Shown: in pieces, positions 42,886-53,740 of the stretch | How the letters are laid out: each line of letters opens with the position of its first letter | Position numbering within the stretch: the stretch's first letter is position 1 | Source of the DNA: Adenophora triphylla var. japonica | Taxonomy: Eukaryota > Streptophyta > Magnoliopsida > Asterales > Campanulaceae | Direction of reading: 5' to 3' | DNA: 64,000 nucleotides | Assembly: GCA_022495995.1 (NCBI GenBank) | Contig: JAFEMH010007537.1 | Span: 21,854-85,853 of the forward strand | The notes under the pieces: generated by a model | Seen by the model: only the letters and a program-made list of their open reading frames with translations | What the model was told of the DNA's origin: nothing | Database searches by the model: none | Position numbers and translations under genes: made by a program

Positions 42886-43260
42886 GGACCTGAATCGTCA
42901 TCTGGTTGCGGTTGGTGCCACGCTGGAGGACTTTGAATCGTCATCTGGCGGCGGTTGGTGCCACGCGGGAGGACTTTGAATCGTCTTCTGGCGGCGGTTG
43001 GTGCCACGCTGGAGGACTTTGAATCGTCATCTGGCGGCGGTTGGTGCCACGCTGGAGGACTTTGAATCGTCTTCTGGCGGCGGTTGATGTAATGCGCGAG
43101 GACTTTGAATCGTCTTCTAGCCGCAGTTGATGTAATGCGCGAGGACTTTGAATCGTCTTCTAGCCGCAGTTGATGTAATGCGCGAGGACTTTGAATCGTC
43201 TTCTAGCCGCAGTTGATGTAATGCGCGAGGACTTTGAATCGTCTTCTAGCCGCATTTGTG
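42886..43260. repeat. 43-bp tandem repeat in element C 3' region
   Basis: Nine units beginning GAGGACTTTGAATCGTC. The first five have TGGCGGCGGTTGGTGCCACG and the later ones CTAGCCGCAGTTGATGTAAT in the second half, so two subfamilies adjoin head to tail. Same structural position as the arrays in B but unrelated in sequence. Confidence 0.88.
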
Positions 43261-43329
43261 GAGGCGTGGCTGCCTTGTGCTTCGAGAGACGTCGATGCCT
43301 TTGAGTTTTTGCATGTTGAGTAGAAGGTT

Positions 43330-43930
43330 GGACTTACGATGACTGCCGGTGCTTGCGTTGCCGTTGAAGTGGGCAAGGATGACGGCCGGTGATTGCTTTA
43401 CCATTTGGCATTTTGGAGGCGCTTTGTGCCTTGGGACTTGTACTCGGAGGTGTTGGCTCCTTCTTGTGCTTGTTTTGCCGTTGAGTGGGCAAGGATGATG
43501 GCCGGTGCTGGGGATATGCAGTCTTGTACGACTTCCCTTTCGACTTGTTGGGGAGGAGCTCGGGCTTACTTTGATGGCCGGTGCTTGCGTTGCCGTTGAA
43601 GTGGGCGAGGTTCGGGCTTACAACCATCGTGCTTGAATTGCTGGGGATGCATGACCTTGTAGGGGCATCTTTTCTGTTGGGAAGATGACTTCGGACCTCC
43701 TTTGGGGGCCAGTGGTTGAGTTGTCGTTGAGCGTTTGGAGGCGTCTTGCGCCTTGATATTCGTGCTGGGAGGTGTTGGCTCCTTCTTGAATTGCCGTTGA
43801 GCGGGCGGTGGTTGGATTGCCGTTGGAGTGGGCGAGGACCGGTCTTACGCTGATGGCCGGGGATTGAGTTGCCGTTGAAGTGGGCGAGGACCGGTCTTAC
43901 GCTGACGGCCGGTGGTTGAATTGAAGGGTT
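43330..43930. repeat. irregular repeats in element C
   Basis: Seven or so copies of GCCGTTGAAGTGGGCRAGG or close variants, each near a GGCCGGTG block, mixed with CTTTGTGCCTTGG-type blocks. Period irregular. No protein assignment. Confidence 0.6.
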
Positions 43931-44030
43931 AGGGACCATTCTGCACTTGGATTTGCTGGAAAAGGCCTTAGGACAGCCAGGGGCAAAGATTATAAGGGCA
44001 GAAAAGTAATTTGGCCACCCCTTGCAAAGA

Positions 44031-44074
44031 GGTCCGTACGGACCAACCTGGTTGCAAAGAGGTCCGTACGGACC
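44031..44074 (+). promoter_or_regulatory. paired 14-bp palindromes upstream of extra ORF 1
   Basis: GGTCCGTACGGACC occurs perfectly at 44031..44044 and 44061..44074 (30-bp spacing), each within TTGCAAAGAGGTCCGTACGG. The pair lies 158 bp before the ATG of the first extra ORF. A matching pair precedes extra ORF 2. An operator or promoter role is inference. Confidence 0.6.
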
Positions 44075-44231
44075 ACCTTGGTTTTTTACAGTTCCCAGGC
44101 TTTGACCGGGCTTAAATTCCGAGGCTCCCTCTTCATTTCCCATTTCCAGTGCGTGAACCAGCGAGAGAGAAGGAGAGAAAACTCCATTTTTGTCCAAAAT
44201 CTTCCATTTTTCTTAGCTTGAATTGCTTGCA

Positions 44232-47200
44232 ATGGCGGAGGGATCTCGAAGGAGTCGTCGTCAACGCAGTCAGGAAGTGGTTGAGCAGCGAATGGAGCTC
44301 CAAAGGAATTGGATTTCGTTCGTTCCATCTTCGAAAAACCCGGATGTTTTGTATCCGAATCCGGAGGTGCACAATCGTCGCTCCATGAACGTCGGGGAGG
44401 TAAGAAATCTGTTCCGTTTTGATTCCCTGCTCGAATTTTTTGAATGCTAGAACTAGGTTTTAGTTTTTCGCATTTTTGAATTTTTTGTTATTATTTTATG
44501 CCTTTTTGTGAAATTCTTGATGAATTGTTGAAAATGGACATGTAAAAATTGTGGGTATGTGTATTTTGTGCAGAAATGTGTAGATTAGCTCTTATTTGTG
44601 AAAATAAAGTGCCTATCTAGTGAATTGCATGATTTGGTGTTTTGTACCTAATGCTATTTATGTATGTACATTGTGAGAAAAATTATCGTGTAGTGATAAT
44701 TTTTGTGAAAAAAAAAAATGTGACACGTGCCGTGTTTTGTGACGGGTTATATGTGAAAGTGTGTGCCGTGTAGGGACGGATTTTTTTTTTGTTATGCATA
44801 TGTGTCGTGCCGTGTTTTTGGGTGACGGACTCTGTGGGGAAAATATGTGCAATATGTGCCGTGTTTTTGTGACGGGTTATATGTGCCTTTGCCGTGTTGG
44901 GACGGATTTTCTTTTGAAAATGTGTCGTGTAGGGTTTAATCCCCCCCCCTTTTTTTCTTTTGAGAAAATGTGTACAGTGTGTGCCGTGTTTTTGTGACGG
45001 ACTGCATGGGAAAAATTATATGCATGATATATGTGAAAATTATGTGCATTGTGTGCCGTGTTTTGTGACGGGTTACATGGAAAAATTATATGTATAATGT
45101 ATGTGAAAATTATGTGCAATATGTGCCGTGTTTTGTGACGGGTTATATGTGCCTTTATATTAAGTACTGTGATTGACGTACCTTGCCGTGTTTACCTGCC
45201 GGCAGGATGCGGGGCTTATGGCCGGGAAGGCCAAGAGGATGAAGACTCGGGGATCGCTCGAGGCCATTTGTGGAGCTATGGCAATGTGATGCCCGATATT
45301 TCCGTGGACGGTAGGCCGAGTCCCCGTGAGGCCGGGTTTATGCTTCTGGCCTAGGTGTGTTCGTTGAGAACCCGGGTTGGAGTGTCGACACGAGGAAGAA
45401 CAAGAGCGTCTTCCTTGGCCTTTCGAGTGCGGTGGGATACCACCCACACCTTCCATCTCGAGCCGGGGAGAGGTGACGGTGACGCCTACCGACTTTGCTG
45501 CTGTGCACACGGCTCTCCTTCAAAGGGAGCCTGTGAGGTGGAGAGACATGATAGGCGATGATGTGTTGGCCAGACCGAGCCGCTGGGCTTTGAGCCTCGT
45601 CCTCGCAGGGGCACAGGGATGCCGTACGGCGACGTGGAGCCGAAGATTACGCCGCATCGGGGCCTCACCGGGACCGGCCAGTGGACAATGGGAGCGGTTG
45701 GCGCGGCCTTCTTGTGGTATGCACTGCCCAAGACTCGTTCTCGAACCACGCGACCGCAGCCTCCCTTTGCTGGCTGGAGAGCTTGGCCCGATTCTGGATA
45801 GGGTCTCCGACATTGCTTGGCGAGGCGAGCTTGGCCGAGCTCTACTTCTCCTTGGACCGGTTTAGCAGGGGAGCGCGCGTTCGTTGGCTGTTTTGACTTT
45901 GCTCTGGAGGTATGAGTTTATTGCCGTTTTTCTTGATTTAGCGATCTGTCATTTCTCCATTGTCTTTTGCACCGAGCCTTCTCTGTTTTTGTCACAGTGT
46001 GGTTTTATGAGGTTTTCAGCTGCTTCCCGTGGGATAGAGATCACAGGTGCATTCTTTGCGTACCACTGCTATCTTGAGGCTGGGCTCGTACGGCAAGGAA
46101 GAGGAGGACCAGCAGGGGGAAGCTCACCATCGCCTACGGGGATGTGCAGGAGCGCTTGGAGAGAGATAGCCGTGAGGGGTTTGTCTTGTTCCCGTGGACT
46201 CGGTATGAGGGAGATGAGTTTGAGGGGCTCCCGAGGTGACAGCCGCGGCGGAAGATCTTTGCCGCGGGCTTGACTTGTGATGTCATGTATCCGGGAGAGC
46301 GGGTCTTACGCGGCGATGGCCCCGGTGTGCTTCCCGTGGCTCCGAGGGACCCTCCCTTTGGGATGCTTGACTCCCGGGATATGGATGTGCTTGACTTCGA
46401 GAGGTACCTTGGCGGTGTCGGGGCCGAGGAGTTCATTTTATATGGAGAGGAGTACGGGGCCTTCGTGAGGAGGAAGCTGAGGACGCCGCAGTAATCGGCG
46501 AGGAGAGAGAGGCGCCCGCAGCTCCCCTGGAGGTTCCGATGCCGGGGCCGGATTTCACGTACGTCCGCGGGGACGGCTCGAGGAGGAGGGTGTCTGTACC
46601 CATTCCGGAGCAGGCTCCTGCTGCATACAGAGTGGACCCCGATAGATCGGTGAGTGTGCTTACTCTTTTCCATTTTGGCATCTTTTACGCATTTTTCTCT
46701 TTTTGTTGTTGAGTATAACCATTTGATGAGCGTTTCCTTGGGCTGCTTGTTGGTGCGGAGTCCAGGGGAGAGCCTATGATATGTTGACTCGCCGTTACGT
46801 GGCGATGCGTTCCTTTGCTAAGAAGATGGCGTCGAAGATGTCCTGCCGGTCTTCGCGTCGTGTGCCAGCGTACGAGCCTATGCCTTCGAGGCATTCTGTG
46901 GACGTTCCTCCGCCTAGAGCCGAGCCGGAGCCGCAGCAGGAGGGGCCTTTGAGGGGGCGGCATAGCATGGATGCCGGACGTCTTCGGGAGGCTGCAGGCC
47001 TTCGAGGGAGCAGCCCTTTTATCGCTCATGCCTCCGCACGGCGCACAGGGTGAGGGTTCCTCAGAGCCTTCTTTCTTCGATCCTTTCGCCGGATTTGATC
47101 CTTCAGATTACTTTTCGTGGGAGCCTCCGGCGGGTGCTCGGTATTCTGACGACGAGGATGTGACGGGCGAGTTCACAGGGATGCCCGACTTCTCTCTGGA

Positions 47201-47240
47201 GGACCTTGGCGAGGATGATGATGCTGAGGAGTCTGATTAG
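44232..47240 (+). pseudogene. element C antisense extra ORF 1: plant mobile domain protein with introns
   Basis: Plus strand, antisense to pol. Proposed exon 1 44232..44399 (MAEGSRRSRRQRSQEVVEQR, donor GAG-GTAAGA). Long intron to about 45206. Exon 2 includes VTVTPTDFAAV, EPVRWRDMIGDD and, in a shifted frame, NHATAASLCWLESLARFW and ASLAELYFSLDRFSRGA. Intron 45910..45997 comes before WFYEVFSC. Then LFPWTRYEGDEFEGLP-like and VMYPGERVL, RDPPFGMLDSRDMD. Intron 46650..46765 (exact GT-AG, phase kept) comes before AYDMLTRRYVAMRSFAKKM. Acidic tail ends EDLGEDDDAEESD. The motifs and their order are those of the plant mobile domain (PF10536), known in plant genes and in some Tat-lineage elements as extra ORFs. 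Function in the element is unknown. Several frame changes (near 45360, 45700, 46100-46270, 46960); some may be sequence errors. Confidence 0.65.
44720..45150. repeat. repeats within the first intron of extra ORF 1
   Basis: At least six copies of GTGCCGTGTTTTTGTGACGG with variants, alternating with TTATATGTG blocks. The period is irregular, about 60-110 bp. Confidence 0.7.
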
Positions 47241-47310
47241 TATTCATTTGCTTTCCCTCTTTTCATATCCCTCTTTTTTTGTTTAGCAACAGACATTTAT
47301 GGGTACCTGT

Positions 47311-47317
47311 AATAAAA
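47311..47317 (+). terminator. possible polyadenylation signal of extra ORF 1
   Basis: AATAAAA about 70 bp downstream of the stop codon at 47240, followed by a T-rich stretch. Plant signals are loose, so this is weak. Confidence 0.35.
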
Positions 47318-47572
47318 CACTTGTATTTGCGTGGCAAACAGCATTTTATTTTAAGATTTAATGTCATTTTTGTGATTCCTGAATTGTCCTAGAAATTGTT
47401 GCTATTATTATTTTTATTTTTGTACATGCCACGTGAGTGAGAGTGTGTTTGTGGGTAGTGTTGGTTTGCGGGAATGGCTTTGGCCGGTGTTTGGGCGGTT
47501 TGGAGCAAGGTTTCTTTGAGGACGGTGGTTTTATGCTTGTTTCTTTGAGGAAATGGGCTCTGTTTGCAAGGA

Positions 47573-47617
47573 GGTCCGTACGGACATACTTAGCATGCAA
47601 AGAGGTCCGTACGGACC
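47573..47617 (+). promoter_or_regulatory. paired 14-bp palindromes upstream of extra ORF 2
   Basis: GGTCCGTACGGACA at 47573..47586 (one mismatch in the last base) and GGTCCGTACGGACC at 47604..47617, 31-bp spacing, 120 bp before the ATG at 47737. Flanks (TTGCAAGGAGGTCC, GCAAAGAGGTCC) match those of the pair before extra ORF 1, as does the later CATTTCCCC ... CCATTTTTGCC-like leader. Confidence 0.6.
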
Positions 47618-47736
47618 AACCTTGCTTTTGGGAAGGACATAAATGCTTTCCAAGTGTCTGGTTCTTCCTCATTTCCCCATTTGCGGCCATTTTCGAGCTT
47701 TCTTCCCCATTTTCTCTAGGAACCTCCATTTTTGCC

Positions 47737-49253
47737 ATGGATTCTTCGTACGTCCCTAGAATTTTGCCGAGGCTTTCGCAGGAGAGGCAAGCACACTTCC
47801 TTGAGCAGTTGAAAACGTGGATACGGCGCCGTATGAGGCATCAGAGACGGGCTTTCGAGGTAAGGTTTCGTCTTTGCTCGGTTTGGTCTTTTAAGGAGTT
47901 GGTTCCTGATTGGGATTTGTTGCGGGGCTGCCGCGAAGTTCAGGATGTTAGGAGGCACGTGTACCGTTTCTCCTACAATGAAATGGTGCCCACTTTTGAG
48001 GATTTTCGGGCTTTGATTGGAGGACCGGAGGTGGAGGCCATCTCGCTTCCTTTGGTTGGTGGTGCTTTGCGGTGAGCGTGAAGCTTGCGGACTTTCTTCG
48101 TGCTTCGTTGGAAGAAGTGCGGGGCATGATCCTTGATTCGGGTCATATCGACATTTCTGGGCTGCCAGAGCGGTTCATGGTTGATGATGAGAGTGACGTC
48201 TCTTGGGCTGTATTTGCCTTGTGCGTGATGGCGACGCTTTTCCGTCGGTTCCCTTGGCATTTGTGATGGCGCTTTGCTAGATGTGGTAGGGCACACTGCA
48301 GAGCTGGAGAGGATATTGTCCCGTTGGTCTTTGGGGGAGACTCTTCATGGTATCGACCGTACCGGCGGCCGGGGATCGTTTTATGAGAGGGGAAGCCCCG
48401 CTTTGCTCACCTTGTGGGCTGCGAGAGAGACTTCAGGCCATGCCCGAGGCTCCGACGTCGTTTAGCCCGTGGTCATTTGCTCAGCGACCTCTTGTGTTGG
48501 ATATGGATCAGTCCGCCTGGGAGAGATGGATGGCACAGCTTGGTACGCATCAAATCCGCTGGTGGGTTCCGCACTGGAGGATTGAGACTAGGAGGGTCTT
48601 GCAGGAAGGGTCCTACGTTGTCAGGGTTCCAGGTTTGTCCTGGTCCTCCTTCTATATTCCGTCGCTTGTTTCCGGCGGTTTGGGATGAAGCAGGAGCCTT
48701 TGTTGGGCTGGGATGACCTTGCTGCTGCGGAGGTAGTTCCTCTTTGTATGGCGGCTTCAGGTGCCTTCTTGTATTTTACGAGGGTATGGAAGTATTCCGC
48801 TTTCCCTCTGTGGTACTCCTTAGACGTCGGGGAGCGTTGTATTGACAACTCGTATACGGCCCGGTATGAGCGGCGTGTTGGGCAGTCCCAAGTGGTCTTG
48901 GAGAGCGGGCGTGCGGCACTGGGACCGGTTGCCGTAGTAGCTATTGCCTTAGGAGTGCCGAAGCTCCTGGCCCGACCCTTTGGATGTGACGGGAGACACT
49001 TTGTTTGACTACGAGACTAGGGTTGACCGACCGACAGGAGAGGTCCTCTTTTACGGACTCGCGAGGAGGAGATCCGAGCCGAAGCACGGGCGAATGAAGC
49101 CCCGAGAGCTACTGGATTATTTGACTCTACGGGAGGACCCCGGATCTCGGAGTGAGAGACGCAGAGTTGGTTCACGTGGAGCGAAAGAAGACTCGCCGGG
49201 GACGAGGGAAGAAAGGAAAAAATGGCGAGGGACAAGCGCGGATGGCGCGGAAT
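47737..49253 (+). pseudogene. element C antisense extra ORF 2: DUF7745-like protein
   Basis: ATG at 47737: MDSSYVPRILPRLSQERQAH, then LVPDWDLLRGCREVQDV, MVPTFEDFRALIGG (an aromatic/acidic motif reminiscent of the plant DUF7745 family), a stop or frame change near 48072, FMVDDESDVSWAVFALCVMA, LGETLHGIDR, ALLTLWAARE, PLVLDMDQSAWERWM, SLDVGERCIDNSY, a YETRVDRPTGEV segment and a basic end. Frame changes occur near 48070, 48270, 48660 and 48960. Element B retains the second half of the same ORF. Found in plants mainly within Ogre-like repeats; biochemical role unknown. The DUF7745 assignment is by recognition, not by search. Confidence 0.55.
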
Positions 49254-49255
49254 GA

Positions 49256-50084
49256 CCTCCTAGGTATCCATTCATTGCATTGCAAACACATTATTAGTTA
49301 AATGTATTAATTTGTCTTTTAGCATGTTGTGAACTTGAGAGTAGACCGTGCTTGAACTCATCAAGAAATGTTGTAACCGTTAGTGATTTGTGATTTACTT
49401 TTAAAGCTTTGTCGATACGCAAGATCTCTTGTTTGCCTTTGCTTCGTTGTGCATTTTGTCGGCGTCCATCTTTGGACTTTTACGTTGCATTCGCGGGACC
49501 GAAGCAGGGCCCGACGGCAATCCCCTTTTCTTTGAGGCTTTGTATTTGGCCGAGACGTTGAATGCTCCCTTGACAAGTCGTTTTGACGGTCTTTTTTGCA
49601 GCTTCCTTGCCTCTTGTTGGCGTCGGGCTCTTGATCTCAATTTCGCAGCTTCTGCTTGAGCTTCTTTTATTTATTGTTTTTTTTTTTTGTGAGCCCTTGC
49701 TCGAGCTCTCTTTTTTTATTTATTTTTTTTGTGAGCCCTTGCTCGAGCTCTTTTTTTTGTGAGCCCTTGCTCGAGCTCTTTTTTTTTTTTTTTGAAGCGC
49801 GTGAAGGCAAAGACAAGCCCCTGGCTTGGAAGCAGACATGAGTCAGTCGTTTGATGCTGAGTGACCCTCGGATGTCCTTTGATGTTGCCACCGTCGTTTG
49901 ACTTGGTCAAGGTGACTGTTGGGGCATGTTTCTTGAAAAGTGCGTAGCTTGATGGAGGTCTTGATTGACATTCAAACTTTTGACTTTTTTGTGTATTTTT
50001 AGACCGGACCAATTAAGGTTGCCTACGTTCCCCCGGACTAGAGGGCTCAGGTCTGCGTAGTTCGACACTACATGGAGTGCCAAG
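49256..50084. other. element C region between extra ORF 2 and pol
   Basis: No convincing frame. It has T-rich runs with repeated GAGCCCTTGCTCGAGCTC (49690-49780), a related sequence in B at 21760-21870, and one copy of the CCTACG...CGTAGTTCG motif at 50022..50064. Confidence 0.6.
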
Positions 50085-50269
50085 AGATGCACAACTGTTC
50101 TTCCTTAGGCGAAGTATCTGCGAAGTTTGCTTCCGTTGACTGGATTCATGAAGGGATTGCCGTCTAGGTCTGTCAGCTTCATGGCGCCTCCGGAGAAGAT
50201 CTTTTGAACCACGAAAGGGCCGATCCATGTGGGTTCCCATTTTCCCAGTGGGTTGGTTCGAGTGGGAGG
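50085..50269 (-). pseudogene. element C integrase C-terminus
   Basis: On the minus strand reads GKWEPTWIGPFVVQKIFSGG, AMKLTDLDGNPFMNPVNGSK and LRRYFA before a stop: the GPY/F-type module that ends gypsy integrases. Joined in the ancestral element to 59240..59411 (EGDLVLKEK), now separated by element D. Confidence 0.8.
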
Positions 50270-50274
50270 CTTTT

Positions 50275-52477
50275 TGTGAGGACCCCGACCCGGAACCTAC
50301 ACGTGTCCCGAGTTGGTGCGTCCCCAAACTAACCCAAAAACATTAAACTTTTAAAACTTTACTTTGACTTTCAAACATGAACATGAATAACATAACATTT
50401 CAAAAGAACTCCACTCTACTCCACATCGGAGGAGGAGATAACTATCTTTGAAAATAGTTAACTGTTTAGTTACAAAAGATTTAAGGTTATGACGTAGAGT
50501 TTAAGGTTTATAATTACAAACTCCAAGAATGGAATTACCAAAATACAATTTATACGCCACCCTAAACATACCCTGACAATACCCCAAAAGCTTACTCCAA
50601 ACTCCTCTCCGTCCTTACTTGGGCGGTCCTCCTGTCTCGGGATCTAAAACAGTAAAGGGAGAGGGGTGAGAATAAATCTCAGCAAGCTATTATGGATGCA
50701 GCAATATGCCAAATAAATGCAACATATAACAAGTCGCACATAACACATTGGGAAAGCTATAAACACATTCCATTACCTTGGTTTACCTTTTCCCGTCTGA
50801 ACAGTAGTCGTACAACATTGGGTATAATAATACTCCAATTACAGTGAGCTGCTTAAGCAATACTCACGTCTTATAAGACCCGTTTTTCAGGGAACCAAAT
50901 AAGACAGTAGCAACTCTGTAAGGCTTTTGGCTCAATACAGACGCTATAACCCCAACCCGTGGCCACAGGAGGGGACGGTCACAGATATAACATAATCCGA
51001 TCACATTAGGTCACACTTCCATAATTGATCGTATTCTGTTATACCCCCAACGTCAGCTGACTCACACATATCAAGCACATAATAGATACTTGAATAAAAT
51101 CCACAAAAAGGGATAAACAATAGATACATGGTAATATATACTCATGCCCAATCAATATCAAAGTGCAACAATTTATGAATACACTATCCAATATCAACAA
51201 CAAGATATATAACATCAAGTAAGGAAAGGAGGGATCATTAACCTACCCTACAATTTCCATACACAAGGATACAAGGCCTAAGTGGAAGTTCAAGTTCAAT
51301 TACCAAGTGGGAGTCTCTATTTATAAGTGGCCAACAACTTGCTAACGATCCTAGTTTAAATTAAGAAAACTGGTTCAGGGGGTATGGGCGACCGCCCTTG
51401 ACACTTGGGCGACCGCCCAAGTGGATTGCCAAAGGGGTTGAAGTTCCTGCCCACATGGGCGACCGCCCACACCACTTGGGCGACCGCCCAAGTGGTTTTC
51501 CAAGGAAGTCTCAAGTTACTGCCAAGCTGGGCGGCCGCTCAGCCCCCCTTGGGCGACCGCCCAAGCCTCCAGCCAGCCAATATGCAGATTTTACCCAAAC
51601 AAGCCTAGGTTTCCAATCCTTCAATCAACTTAGCTCAAGAACACAAAATGATACATAAATCTTGTCAAGTCCCAACCAAACATGTAAACTCAAAACCAAG
51701 AAATCCTAGATCACTTATCTCTACCCATTCCACCCATTTCAAACCCTTTTTACAAAATCTTCCATGAACCCTAACTTCAAGAATTCCATTGTTAATCATT
51801 CAACTCCCAATAGGTTTCCTAAGCAAGAATCAACATTTCAAGAACAAGAACAACAAGAGATATTCATGAACATTCATGAGAAAAGAAGTCATAACAACTT
51901 ACTTGGATTTTAGAAGGAAATGCTTGATCTTTCTAGCTAGAAGGTTTCCTCTAGATCACCCACTTCAATGGAGCTCTAGGACTTGAATTTTGGTGAAGAA
52001 AGTCTTGGATTTCCAAAGCTTGTACAAAGGCTTCAATGGTGTCCCTTAGTTCTCCCTAGGTTGAAGATGAGTAGTGAATGAGGAATGAAGGGGAAGGGGA
52101 CCGGGTAGGGAGTAAGGGAAATGGGGATGGGGAGACACTTGGCAATGAAGGAGGAAGTTCCAACAAATTGGCCCCCCATGGAATATCTACCTAGGCTTTC
52201 ACTTCCATTCTAAATTTAAAATTAACTCCTTTATTTAATAAATTCATCCTACTCATTTAACCTCCCTACACTATTTATCATTTTCCCATTTTTATTATTA
52301 TCCAAGTTTATTTATTTAATGTCCAATAAATTCTTATAAGATTCTAAATTTATTTCTCACCCAATTTATCCTAAATTTAGAATTTAAAGACATAATTAAA
52401 CACATAAAGATAGCATAAATATTAAAAGCATATAATGTAATATTTAAAAATAAGTGCCTAGGGTTGGGGTCGTCACA
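50275..52477 (-). repeat. 3' LTR of element D
   Basis: 2203 bp, TGTGAGGACCCCGACCC to GGGGTCGTCACA. Minus-strand TATAAATAG at 51317..51325. Five GGGCGACCGCCC and one GGGCGGCCGCTC lie between 51386 and 51562, upstream of that TATA. Confidence 0.93.
51386..51562. repeat. cluster of GGGCGACCGCCC near-palindromes in D LTR
   Basis: Copies at 51386, 51407, 51457, 51478, 51529 (variant GGGCGGCCGCTC) and 51551, about 60-240 bp upstream of the minus-strand TATA box. The matching cluster in the 5' LTR (58148-58320) has several altered copies. Confidence 0.8.
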
Positions 52478-52508
52478 CTCACTCCCTTAAAGAAAATTCG
52501 TCCGAATT

Positions 52509-53072
52509 TTAAAAAGAAAACTTACTTGAATTTTCAAACAACGAAGGATATTTCGCTCTCATCTCCGACTCTAGCTCCCACGTTGCTTCCTCGACGGTGT
52601 GATTCTTCCAAAGGACTTTTACTATCGGGATACTCTTGGTTCTCAACTCTTTAACTTGGAATTCTAAGACTCTTAATGGCTCTTCAACATACGACATGTC
52701 CGCTTGGACATCATCGGGAGGAGAGCTCAAAACATGGGAGGGATCATGACAATACTTTCTTAACATCGAGACATGGAAAACATCATGGAGCAAAGAGAGA
52801 GACGGAGGCAACGCTAACCGGTAAGCCAATTTCCCTATCTTCTCTAGAATCTCAAACGGTCCCACAAACCTCGGAGCCAACTTACCCTTATTACCAAACC
52901 TTTTAATCCCCGTCCTCGGAGAAACCTTCAAGAACACAAAGTCACCAACCCGAAATGATAAATCCCGCCTTCTGTTGTCGGCGTAGCCTTTCTGTCGACT
53001 CTGAGCTGTCTTCAATCTATCCCGAATCACCTTGATCTTCTCCGTAGAATCTCGAACCAAATCCGGCCCCAA
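52509..53072 (-). pseudogene. element D integrase C-terminus and chromodomain
   Basis: GPDLVRDSTEKIKVIRDRLK, DFVFLKVSPRTGIKRFG, the GPF-type module (FVGPFEILEKIGKLAYRL), SLLHDVFHVSMLRKY and a terminal chromodomain-like stretch (LRVLEFQVKELRTKSIP, VLWKNHTVEEATWELE). The latter targets chromoviruses to heterochromatin in the known family. This portion is open, 187 codons. Its link to the integrase core is frameshifted near 53090. Confidence 0.87.
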
Positions 53073-53099
53073 AGTCTCGCTTCACCAACCTCGTCCCAA

Positions 53100-53740
53100 C
53101 ACATCGGAGATCGACACTTCCTACCATACAACGCCTCATACGGAGCCATCTCGATACTTGGATCGATAACTATTGTTGTACGCAAACTCCACTAAAGGTA
53201 GATGATCCTCCCAAGACAATTGGAAATCCATCACACAAGCTCGTAACATATCCTCAAGTATCTCGAATAGTTCTCTCTGATCGACCCATCGGTTTGAGGA
53301 TGAAATGCCGTACTGAAACACAATTTAGAACCCAAAGCTTCCTGCAATGCTCTCCAAAATCTAGATGTAAACCTCGGATCTCTGTCGGAAACAATACTAA
53401 CCGGAACCCCGTGAAGTCTTACAATCTCCTTTAAGTACAACTGAGCTAACTTCTCTAACGAAAACTTGGTTGATACCGGAAGAAAATGAGCCGACTTTGT
53501 CAATCTATCCACAATAACCCAAATAGCATCCATCTTCTTCGCGGTAAGAGGTAGACCCGAAACAAAATCCATCGAGATTCCTTCCCATTTCCATTCCGGA
53601 ATATCCAATGGTTGAAGTAGTCCCGCCGGTCTTTGATGTTCTGCCTTAATCTGTTGACACGTCAAACACTTAGATACATAATCCGCTATTTCCCTTTTCA
53701 TTCCATTCCACCAATATCCACGCTTCAAGTCTTGATACAT
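53100..53740 (-). pseudogene. element D integrase core
   Basis: Zinc-binding [14 protein letters not shown], catalytic D in [14 protein letters not shown] in [16 protein letters not shown], then [12 protein letters not shown] frameshift at about 53300 puts the catalytic Glu segment out of frame with the rest, and further frame changes lie near 53150. Confidence 0.85.

Noticed and set aside
43334..44197. 287-codon minus-strand frame
   Set aside because: It runs through irregular repeats and the palindrome module, matches no pol segment of C, and has no counterpart in B.
45160..46680. Minus-strand frames opposite extra ORF 1
   Set aside because: The plus strand has the plant mobile domain motifs and GT-AG introns; the minus frames are its GC-rich shadows.
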